From NCBI GenBank assembly GCA_036271855.1, contig DATAZV010000050.1, positions 1 through 11,611 of the forward strand: a stretch of 11,611 nucleotides of DNA. Reading direction: 5' to 3'. Shown one piece after another: positions 6,308 through 11,611 of the stretch (position 1 is the stretch's first letter; the number at the start of each line of letters is the position of its first letter). The position numbers and the translations under genes were made by a program. This DNA comes from JAQGMJ01 sp036271855. Lineage in GTDB: Bacteria > Pseudomonadota > Gammaproteobacteria > Burkholderiales > JAEUOS01. Below the pieces are notes generated by a model. That model made no database searches and was not told the origin of the DNA. It worked only from the letters and a program-made list of their open reading frames with translations.

Positions 6308-6322
6308 TTGACCACTTGTCAA
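6308..6322. promoter_or_regulatory. Possible operator: TTGAC-N5-GTCAA inverted repeat
   Basis: A perfect 5-5-5 dyad (TTGAC-cactt-GTCAA) lies 23 bases upstream of the -35 box of the thioesterase promoter. This is a common place for an activator or repressor site. The binding factor is not known, and no regulator gene is adjacent. Confidence 0.35.
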
Positions 6323-6345
6323 GCCCCCTGGAGAAGATTAAGCGA

Positions 6346-6373
6346 TTGTTTTTTAGGCGAAAATGCTTATAAT
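6346..6373 (+). promoter_or_regulatory. Sigma-70 promoter for the thioesterase-acetoacetyl-CoA synthetase operon
   Basis: A TTGTTT -35 box (6346-6351), a 16-base spacer and a perfect TATAAT -10 box (6368-6373) predict transcription from about 6380. This gives a leader of about 65-70 bases before the ATG at 6448. It is the best match to a housekeeping promoter in the window and stands out as A/T-rich in GC-rich surroundings. Confidence 0.75.
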
Positions 6374-6447
6374 TTCAGGTTTGCCGCGCCGCACCCTTAG
6401 ACCTCATCAGGGTATTCAAAGCGTTAGGCTCAGGTCCGAACTCCGGT

Positions 6448-6882
6448 ATGAAAAAAGAAGGTTTTCCGGAAGGCATCAGGCTGGTGCACACGGAAACGAT
6501 GGCAATACGCTGGGGCGACATGGACGCGATGATGCACGTGAACAATACCGTGTATTTCCGCTACATGGAGCAGGCGCGCATCGGCTGGATCGAGACTTTG
6601 GGAGTGGGCCTGACGGCGCAGGAAGCTGAAGGGCCGGTGATTGCGAATGCGTCTTGCAAGTTCAGGCGCCCGTTGAAGTATCCCGGCGGCGTGGAAGTGC
6701 GGCTTTACGCAGGCAGGGTCGGGCGGTCCAGCCTGCCGACGTATTACGAAATGCGCCGCACCGACGACCCGGAAACGGTCTATGCCATGGGTGAAGCGCT
6801 GTTCGTCTGGATTAGCAATGTCACGGGAAAGCCTGCCGTGTTTCCCGAAACGGTGCGCCGGCGCCTCGAAGCACAAGCCTAG
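6448..6882 (+). CDS. Hotdog-fold acyl-CoA thioesterase (4HBT/YbgC-FadM type)
   Basis: Cytoplasmic thioesterase of 144 residues that would hydrolyse an acyl-CoA to free acid and CoA. The 4-hydroxybenzoyl-CoA thioesterase motif is clear near the N-terminus: RWGDMDAMMHVNNTVYFRYM at about 21-40, with the catalytic-type Asp in GDMDAMMHVNN, followed by EQARIGWIE (41-49). ASCKFRRPLKYPG follows mid-protein, and length and layout match single-domain hotdog enzymes. The ATG at 6448 has no strong Shine-Dalgarno. A later in-frame ATG at 6499 would cut into the first strand, so the longer form is preferred. It is the first gene after a strong promoter and is followed by acetoacetyl-CoA synthetase with an 81-base gap, so probably one operon. 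Chain-length preference cannot be read; a role in releasing acyl-CoA or acetoacetyl-CoA while the synthetase recaptures acetoacetate is inference. Confidence 0.87.
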   Translation: MKKEGFPEGIRLVHTETMAIRWGDMDAMMHVNNTVYFRYMEQARIGWIETLGVGLTAQEAEGPVIANASCKFRRPLKYPGGVEVRLYAGRVGRSSLPTYYEMRRTDDPETVYAMGEALFVWISNVTGKPAVFPETVRRRLEAQA

Positions 6883-6894
6883 AGGGCACCGGCA

Positions 6895-6963
6895 ATGATG
6901 CAAAAAGCGCCACAAGTTCCGAGGTATGAGCCGATTCTCCGGCCGATGTTTAAAGTTGCGTGA
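6895..6963 (+). CDS. 22-residue leader-like ORF abutting acetoacetyl-CoA synthetase
   Basis: A short ORF (ATGATG start, 22 codons, TGA) has a good ribosome site, GAGGG, about eight bases upstream. Its stop codon directly abuts the synthetase start (TGAATG), which itself lacks a visible Shine-Dalgarno. The peptide (MMQKAPQVPRYEPILRPMF, then KVA) resembles nothing recognised and has no signal or membrane segment. The arrangement suggests translational coupling, with ribosomes finishing the small ORF re-initiating on the synthetase. It may be only a spacer that happens to be open. Confidence 0.4.
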   Translation: MMQKAPQVPRYEPILRPMFKVA

Positions 6964-8985
6964 ATGATGACCGAGACAAATCCGATCCTGTGGGAACCGA
7001 GCCAGGCCCAGCTTGAGAAAGCCAATCTCACGCATTTCGCGCGCGCCGCGATCAAGCGCTGGAAGCTCAAGCTCAATACCTACCCGGATTTCTACCAGTG
7101 GAGCATCGACTCGCCCGAGCAGTACTGGCAGTCGGTCTGGGAAGAACTGGGCGTGATCGGCCAGCCGGTCGAGGCGAAAAAGGGCAGCAAGGCGCCGGTC
7201 GGCTTCAAGGCCGGCGTGCTGGTCGATGCCGACCGCATGCCCGGGGCCAAGTGGTTCCCCGGCATGCGCCTGAATTTCGCGCAGAACATCCTGAAAAAGC
7301 ACGATTCGTCCGAGGCCATGCTGTTCTGGGGCGAGGATAAGGTCAAGCGCAAGGTGACCTGGGCGGAACTGAACAACCAGGTGTCGCGCTGCGCCCAGGG
7401 CCTGAAGGCCGCCGGCGTGCGCCAGGGCGACCGCGTCGCCGCCTACATGCCGAATATGCCCGAGACGGTGATCGCGATGATCGCCACCGCCTCGATCGGC
7501 GCGGTGTGGACCTCCTGCTCGCCCGACTTCGGCGTACAGGGCGTGCTCGACCGTTTTGGCCAGGTCGAGCCCAAGGTGCTGCTGGCGCCGGACGGCTATT
7601 ACATGAACGGCAAGGCGATCGACCTGCTGGACAAGGTCTCCGACATCGTCAGCAAGCTGCCTTCGGTGCGCGAAGCGGTGATCGTGCCTTATCTTTCAGC
7701 CTCGCCGAACGTGGACGGCGTGCCGCGCGCGCTCACCTGGCCCGAATTCACGGCGCCCTACAAGGCCGGCCCGGTCGAGTACAACCTGCTGCCCTTCGAC
7801 CACCCGCTGTTCATCCTGTATTCGTCGGGAACCACGGGCGTGCCCAAGTGCATCGTCCACTCGGCCGGCGGCATCCTGCTCAAGCACCTGGCCGAACACC
7901 AGTTGCATAGCGACATCCGCCCCGGCGACCGGCTGTTCTACTACACCAACACCGGCTGGATGATGTGGAACTGGCTGGCCTCGGGCCTGGCCTCGGGCGC
8001 CACGCTGATCCTCTACGACGGCTCGCCGTTCATCCGCCGCGGCAACATTTTGTGGGACCTGGCGCAAGCCGAGAAGGTCACCCACTTCGGCACCTCGGCC
8101 AAGTACATCGAGGCGATCGCCAAGATCAACATGAAGCCGCGCGAAACGCACGAGCTGAACCGCCTGCGCGTGGTGCTTTCGACCGGCTCGCCGCTGGCGC
8201 CGGAATCGTTCGACTACGTATATACGGCAATCAAGAGCGACCTGCTGCTGGCCTCGATCTCCGGCGGCGCCGACATCTGCGGCTGTTTCGTTCTCGGCGT
8301 GCCGGTGCTGCCGGTGCATCGCGGCGAAATCCAGGGCAATGCCCTGGGGGTCAACATCCAGGTGTTCGACGACAAGGGCCGCAGCCTGGCGCCGGGCAAG
8401 AAGGGCGAACTGGTGTGCGTGGCGCCCTTCCCCTCGATGCCGATCTATTTCTGGAACGACGAGGAAGGCCGCAAGTATCATCACGCCTATTTCGATACCT
8501 TCCCCAACATCTGGCGCCACGGCGACTACGTCGAGCGCACGCCTGCCGGCGGCATGGTGATCTACGGCCGCTCGGACGCCGCGCTCAACCCCGGCGGGGT
8601 GCGCATCGGCACCGCCGAGATCTACCGCCAGGTGGAAAAGCTCGACGAGGTGGTGGAGTCCCTGGTGATCGGCCAGACCTGGCCGCCGGGCAAGATCCAC
8701 GGCGACATCCGCATCGTGCTGTTCGTCAAGCTGCGCGAAGGCATGCAGCTCGATCCCGCCCTGGTCGACAAGATCAAGAACCAGGTGCGGGTCAACACCA
8801 CGCCGCGCCATGTGCCGGCCAAGGTGCTGCAGGTGGCCGACATTCCGCGCACCAAGAGCGGCAAGATCGTCGAGCTGGCGGTGCGCGACATCGTCCATCA
8901 CCACCCCGTCAAGAACGTCGACGCCCTGGCCAATCCGGAAGCGCTCGAGTTGTTCCGCGACCGGCCGGAGCTGCAGACCGCGTGA
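6964..8985 (+). CDS. aacS: Acetoacetyl-CoA synthetase (acetoacetate--CoA ligase)
   Basis: Cytoplasmic adenylate-forming enzyme of 673 residues, the usual length for acetoacetyl-CoA synthetases. It activates acetoacetate with ATP and CoA to acetoacetyl-CoA, feeding thiolysis to acetyl-CoA or polyhydroxybutyrate synthesis. The N-terminal ACS cap contains WSIDSPEQYWQSVWEELGV (residues 46-64). The ATP loop YSSGTTGVPK starts at residue 286. TNTGWMMWNWLASGLASGA, STGSPLAPESFDYVY and SISGGADICGCFVLGVPVLP, then GDYVE and YGRSDAALNPGGVRIGTAEIY, are typical of this subfamily rather than acetyl-CoA synthetase. The C-terminal catalytic Lys is Lys634 in TKSGKIVE. Start ATGATG at 6964/6967 lacks a clear ribosome site and abuts the stop of a short upstream ORF. 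It lies downstream of an acyl-CoA thioesterase in a likely operon. The symbol is assigned by family. Confidence 0.95.
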   Translation: MMTETNPILWEPSQAQLEKANLTHFARAAIKRWKLKLNTYPDFYQWSIDSPEQYWQSVWEELGVIGQPVEAKKGSKAPVGFKAGVLVDADRMPGAKWFPGMRLNFAQNILKKHDSSEAMLFWGEDKVKRKVTWAELNNQVSRCAQGLKAAGVRQGDRVAAYMPNMPETVIAMIATASIGAVWTSCSPDFGVQGVLDRFGQVEPKVLLAPDGYYMNGKAIDLLDKVSDIVSKLPSVREAVIVPYLSASPNVDGVPRALTWPEFTAPYKAGPVEYNLLPFDHPLFILYSSGTTGVPKCIVHSAGGILLKHLAEHQLHSDIRPGDRLFYYTNTGWMMWNWLASGLASGATLILYDGSPFIRRGNILWDLAQAEKVTHFGTSAKYIEAIAKINMKPRETHELNRLRVVLSTGSPLAPESFDYVYTAIKSDLLLASISGGADICGCFVLGVPVLPVHRGEIQGNALGVNIQVFDDKGRSLAPGKKGELVCVAPFPSMPIYFWNDEEGRKYHHAYFDTFPNIWRHGDYVERTPAGGMVIYGRSDAALNPGGVRIGTAEIYRQVEKLDEVVESLVIGQTWPPGKIHGDIRIVLFVKLREGMQLDPALVDKIKNQVRVNTTPRHVPAKVLQVADIPRTKSGKIVELAVRDIVHHHPVKNVDALANPEALELFRDRPELQTA

Positions 8986-9032
8986 CCAAAGTCACGCCAT
9001 GCCGCTTTTCCACGAGTTTCATGCGGCATGGC
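8982..9032 (+). terminator. Two consecutive hairpins at the end of aacS
   Basis: GTGAC-caaa-GTCAC (8982-8995) overlaps the stop codon. It is followed at once by a perfect 10-bp stem GCCATGCCGC / GCGGCATGGC (8996-9005 / 9023-9032) with a 17-base loop. A third dyad, CCGCAAA / TTTGCGG (9055-9061 / 9073-9079), follows. There is no T-tract, so a Rho-dependent end or mRNA-stabilising structure is more likely than a classical intrinsic terminator. Confidence 0.5.
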
Positions 9033-9170
9033 AGCGACCGGACGCCTCGAATTTCCGCAAAAGTCATCCGGCTTTGCGGTATTTGGCACCTGTAACAATC
9101 ATTAACACGCGCAAAAGCCGGAAATCCTCCCCACCCTTGCTACTATATGCGCTGGGAGAGGTGCTTCGAA

Positions 9171-9323
9171 GTGGAATCCGGCAGCAGCCACGCCGGCGTG
9201 CACTTTCAGGCAGCAGGGGTCAAGGGCCTCGATACCCATAATGAACATCAGGCCTTTGCTGTAACAATTCTGTCATCAACCGGTCCAGACGCATTTAAGA
9301 GCCCGTGGCGAACATACTCGTAG
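9171..9323 (+). CDS. Possible 50-codon upstream ORF overlapping the start of the signalling gene
   Basis: A GTG at 9171 is preceded by GGGAGAGG with good spacing and opens a 50-codon frame that ends at TAG 9321-9323. It runs 19 bases past the GTG start of the receiver-cyclase-kinase gene, in another frame. An in-frame ATG at 9147 would lengthen it to 58 codons but has no ribosome site. The peptide matches no family I know and has no signal or membrane segment. Its only support is the ribosome site and the overlap with a downstream start that lacks one. Confidence 0.25.
   Translation: MESGSSHAGVHFQAAGVKGLDTHNEHQAFAVTILSSTGPDAFKSPWRTYS
9189..9200. promoter_or_regulatory. 12-bp perfect palindrome upstream of the signalling gene
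   Basis: CACGCCGGCGTG is fully self-complementary and lies about 105 bases before the GTG start. It could be a dimeric regulator site or the tip of an RNA hairpin. In GC-rich DNA a 12-bp palindrome is uncommon but not decisive. Confidence 0.3.
9259..9276 (+). promoter_or_regulatory. PHO-box-like direct repeat upstream of the signalling gene
   Basis: The sequence reads CTGTAAC-AATT-CTGTCAT, two 7-bp half-sites spaced by four A/T bases. The second half-site matches the PhoB consensus CTGTCAT fully and the first at five of seven positions. It ends 28 bases before the start codon. A weak -10-like CATTTA lies 15 bases further on (9292-9297), which would put transcription start almost at the GTG. 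Regulation by phosphate is inference from the motif alone. Confidence 0.35.
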
Positions 9324-11554
9324 TCGAAGACGATCCGACGATACGCGAGCTGGTGCGGCTGCATCTGGCTTCGGCGAATCACGACGTCATCACGGCTTCG
9401 GACGGCTTGCAGGGCCTGCAATTGGCGGTGAACCGCCTGCCCGACATCATCGTCTCCGACGTGCAGATGCCCAATATGGACGGTTTCGGCATGCTGGCGG
9501 CGGTACGCGCCAATGAGCAGACCGCATCGATCCCGGTGATTTTCCTCACCGCGCTGGACGACCGCGACAGCTTCCGCAAGAGCATGAACCTGGGCGCGGA
9601 CGACTTTCTCAACAAGCCGGTCAAGCGCAACGAATTGCTCAATGCTATCACCGGGCGCCTGAAGCGCCTCGAAGGCCAGCGCCTGTCGGGCTCGCAACTG
9701 GTGGTGGCCGACGAAACCGACACCCAGGAAGCGCGGCCGATGCGCACCGGGCCGGGCGGGGAGAACGCCGATACCGAGGCGCCGGAACAGAGCAGGCAAA
9801 TCGATTCCAGGCCGCGCGAGCGCGACCGTGAGAACGAGGCCCGGGTGCCGGAGCCGCGCAGCAGCAATTCGAGCACCCGCACCCAGTTGCGCGACCCGAA
9901 AAAGACCCGTGCCTCCGGCCGCTCCAAGCGCGCCCTCGACCTCACCGCCCATCTCACCTCGATGGAAGAGAGTTCGCCGCCGGACATCCGCGCCGCCACT
10001 TCGCGCGAGACGGTGCACGGCACCATCCTGTTCGCCGACATCCGCAACTTCACCACCTTCTCCGAAATCCTCGAGCCCGAGCAGGTGGTGGAATTCCTCA
10101 ACGCCTTTTTCGGCCAGGCCTGCGAGCCCATCCTCGACCAGGCCGGCTGGATCGTCAAATTCCTGGGCGACGGCTTGGTCGCCATGTTTGACACCAGGGC
10201 CGGGTCTTCAACAGACCATGCCGAGCGGGCCTTGAAGGCCGGCGTGCTGATGGTGCTGGCCGCGCACCGCTTCAAGCCGTGGATCCGCGAAAAGCATCCG
10301 GGCAAGAACCTGCCCGAGTTCGCCATCGGCGTCGGCATTCACACCGGCGAAGTCTCGGTGTGCCGGATGGGCGCCGGCGAAGCCGCCGAGACCACGGTGA
10401 TCGGCGATACGGTGAATATCGCCTCGCGCCTGGAAGGCAAGACCAAGGAACTGGGCTGGTCGATCGTCGCCTCGCGCGCCTCGGCGGACGCCGCCGGGCG
10501 CCGCTTCATTGCCGGCCGCGGCGGCCAGCTGGCGCTCAAGGGCCGCACCGGCACGGTGGACATCGTCGAAGTCATCGGCATGACCGCGCGCCCGGGCGCC
10601 GACACCCAGTTCTACGAACTGATCAGCGCGGCGATCGCCGCCAACTCGGCGATCATCGTCGCCTCGCTGCAAAAGAACATGACGGCGCAGCAGCGCCTGT
10701 CGCCCTCGACCAACACCCCGCTGCCGCGCGGCGACGCGCCGATCAACGTCGACGGCTACCGCCTGATCCGCAAGCTCGGCGAAGGCGGCATGTCCAAGGT
10801 GTTCCTGGCCGAGCAGGGTTCGAGCCAGGAGCATCACGTGCTGAAGATGCTGCCGATCGCCCCGGCGGATGATGAAATCGGCAGCGACCTGATGGAGCGC
10901 TTCCTGCAGGAGTTCGCCCTGGTGTCGCAGATCGACCACCCCAACGTGGCGCGAATTTTCAACCAGGGATTCACGGACGCCTACGCCTACATCTCGATGG
11001 AGTATTTCCCCGGCGGCGACCTGCGCGAGCTGATTGCCAAGGGCCTGGCGCCGAACGTGGCGGTGGCGATTTTGCTGCAGATCGGCGGCGCGCTTACCGC
11101 CGTCCATGCCCAGGGCATCGTCCACCGCGACATGAAGCCGGACAACGTGATGATCCGCGCCGATGGCTCGCTGGCCCTGGCCGACTTCGGCATCGCCAAG
11201 CAGACCAACTCGGAATTTTCCCGCACCAAGCACGGCGAAGTTTTTGGAACGCCATACTATCTGGCCCCGGAACAGGCGCTCGGCCTGCCGGTGGACCAGC
11301 GCACCGACATTTACAGCCTGGGTATCCTGTTTTTCGAGATGCTTACCGGGCGCCGGCCGTTCCAGGCCGACAACGCCCAGGCCCTGATGTACCAGCACGT
11401 CAACGCGCCGATCCCGCGCCTGCCGACCACGCTCTCGGCCTACCAGCCGCTGGTCGACAAGATGATGGCGAAGAAAAAGACCGAGCGGTTTGAAACCGCC
11501 AACATCCTGATCGAGTATGTACTCGAGTCGGGCCTCATAGAGCAAGCCGCGTAG
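9305..11554 (+). CDS. Three-module signalling protein: response-regulator receiver, class III adenylate cyclase and Ser/Thr protein kinase
   Basis: Soluble protein of 749 residues with no membrane segment. Receiver domain, residues 1-122: acidic Glu8/Asp9/Asp10, phospho-acceptor Asp52 in SDVQMP, Thr82 and Lys104. A charged, low-complexity linker covers about 125-235. Class III cyclase domain, about 236-425: metal-binding Asp245 (FADIRNFT) and Asp289 (KFLGDG), adenine-selecting Lys285 and Asp368, and transition-state Asn371 and Arg375 (DTVNIASR), so adenylate cyclase activity is predicted. Hanks-type kinase, about 484-745: glycine loop GEGGMSKVF (492-500), Lys514, Glu536, HRD 607-609, Lys611, Asn614, DFG 627-629, GTPYYLAPE 648-656; all catalytic residues present. 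The GTG start is fixed by an in-frame stop nine bases upstream and lacks a clear ribosome site. It would link a histidine-kinase input to cAMP and to Ser/Thr phosphorylation. No cognate histidine kinase or phosphatase is in the window. Confidence 0.93.
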   Translation: MANILVVEDDPTIRELVRLHLASANHDVITASDGLQGLQLAVNRLPDIIVSDVQMPNMDGFGMLAAVRANEQTASIPVIFLTALDDRDSFRKSMNLGADDFLNKPVKRNELLNAITGRLKRLEGQRLSGSQLVVADETDTQEARPMRTGPGGENADTEAPEQSRQIDSRPRERDRENEARVPEPRSSNSSTRTQLRDPKKTRASGRSKRALDLTAHLTSMEESSPPDIRAATSRETVHGTILFADIRNFTTFSEILEPEQVVEFLNAFFGQACEPILDQAGWIVKFLGDGLVAMFDTRAGSSTDHAERALKAGVLMVLAAHRFKPWIREKHPGKNLPEFAIGVGIHTGEVSVCRMGAGEAAETTVIGDTVNIASRLEGKTKELGWSIVASRASADAAGRRFIAGRGGQLALKGRTGTVDIVEVIGMTARPGADTQFYELISAAIAANSAIIVASLQKNMTAQQRLSPSTNTPLPRGDAPINVDGYRLIRKLGEGGMSKVFLAEQGSSQEHHVLKMLPIAPADDEIGSDLMERFLQEFALVSQIDHPNVARIFNQGFTDAYAYISMEYFPGGDLRELIAKGLAPNVAVAILLQIGGALTAVHAQGIVHRDMKPDNVMIRADGSLALADFGIAKQTNSEFSRTKHGEVFGTPYYLAPEQALGLPVDQRTDIYSLGILFFEMLTGRRPFQADNAQALMYQHVNAPIPRLPTTLSAYQPLVDKMMAKKKTERFETANILIEYVLESGLIEQAA

Positions 11555-11590
11555 CGGCTCACTTCTCACCCTCCCTTTCAAGGGGAGCCG
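11555..11590 (+). terminator. Hairpin after the signalling gene
   Basis: CGGCTC (11555-11560) pairs with GAGCCG (11585-11590). Inside is a smaller dyad, CTCCC-tttcaag-GGGAG (11571-11587), which competes for the last bases. The structure begins directly after the stop codon; no T-tract follows. Probably a 3'-end structure, extending towards the window edge. Confidence 0.4.
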
Positions 11591-11611
11591 ATAGGCAAAT
11601 GAGGGGTGGGG

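Larger units (their letters stand above)
6152..6447. other. Regulatory spacer upstream of the thioesterase-acetoacetyl-CoA synthetase operon
   Basis: This non-coding stretch holds a tandem GATTTGGG duplication (6201-6216) and a hairpin GCCCT-tgatttat-AGGGC (6276-6293) with a six-T run 11 bases further on (6304-6309). It also holds an inverted repeat at 6308-6322, the promoter at 6346-6373, and a roughly 65-base leader before the thioesterase start. No protein-like ORF is visible. Confidence 0.6.
9033..9304. other. Upstream region of the receiver-cyclase-kinase gene
   Basis: Contains a weak -10-like TACTAT (9141-9146) without a good -35, a Shine-Dalgarno-like GGGAGAGG (9154-9161), a 12-bp palindrome (9189-9200), two copies of CTGTAACAAT (9090-9099 and 9259-9268), and a PHO-box-like element (9259-9276). 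An 80-codon ORF from 8999 to 9241 lacks a ribosome site and does not look like a protein. The promoter of the downstream gene cannot be fixed by eye. Confidence 0.5.

Noticed and set aside
6276..6309. Intrinsic terminator or recombination site (GCCCT-tgatttat-AGGGC with downstream T-run)
   Set aside because: The T-run starts 11 bases after the stem, too far for an intrinsic terminator, and there is no second copy or integrase to support a recombination site.
7696..8904. 402-codon minus-strand open frame antisense to aacS
   Set aside because: Shadow of the acetoacetyl-CoA synthetase gene; composition typical of antisense frames.
8999..9241. 80-codon plus-strand ORF after aacS
   Set aside because: Starts inside a hairpin, has no ribosome site, and its Arg/Ser-rich translation resembles no protein.
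9241..9264. 7-codon ORF (MNIRPLL) as an attenuator leader peptide
   Set aside because: No ribosome site, no run of regulatory codons and no following terminator/antiterminator pair.
10208..11581. 457-codon minus-strand open frame antisense to the signalling gene
   Set aside because: Shadow frame; the plus strand has three complete domain signatures.

Overview
The window is GC-rich, and its protein content (a Bug-family periplasmic binding protein, a pentapeptide MxKDx secreted protein, a SorAB-type sulfite dehydrogenase, an acetoacetyl-CoA synthetase) points to a betaproteobacterium, probably a metabolically versatile Burkholderiales/Rhodocyclales/Nitrosomonadales-type organism. That placement is inferred from gene content only. 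No rRNA or tRNA gene, insertion sequence or CRISPR array is visible, and coding density is ordinary for a chromosome.

Left part (1-2259). On the minus strand is the N-terminal 191 residues of a Bug/TctC-type solute-binding protein that runs off the window edge. Divergent from it, across 313 bases, is a small exported MxKDx-repeat protein. Convergent to that, with a GC-rich hairpin between them, is a flavodoxin-fold FMN-dependent oxidoreductase with an N-terminal extension and a cysteine cluster.

Sulfur section (2433-5262). A minus-strand operon encodes a Tat-exported molybdenum sulfite dehydrogenase (SorA-like) and, overlapping by ATGA, a small periplasmic c-type cytochrome (SorB-like). Together they would oxidise sulfite and pass electrons to cytochrome c. 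Divergent from it is a DedA membrane protein fused to a C-terminal rhodanese domain. The shared 305-base intergenic region contains four exact tandem copies of a 9-bp unit.

Acyl-CoA / ketone-body section (5353-8985). An NADP-type short-chain dehydrogenase is followed by a 333-base spacer with hairpins, a small inverted repeat and a good sigma-70 promoter. That promoter drives a hotdog acyl-CoA thioesterase, a 22-codon leader-like ORF and acetoacetyl-CoA synthetase. The set fits handling of acetoacetate and short acyl-CoA intermediates (C4 or polyhydroxybutyrate metabolism, or degradation of ketone-forming substrates).

Signalling section (9305-11554). A single 749-residue protein combines a response-regulator receiver domain, a class III nucleotide cyclase domain and a Hanks-type Ser/Thr kinase domain. 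All three have their catalytic residues intact. This is the most unusual object in the window: one polypeptide joins two-component, cyclic-nucleotide and Ser/Thr phosphorylation signalling. It starts at a GTG with no clear Shine-Dalgarno. The 319 bases upstream hold a PHO-box-like element, a 12-bp palindrome and a short overlapping ORF that does have a Shine-Dalgarno.
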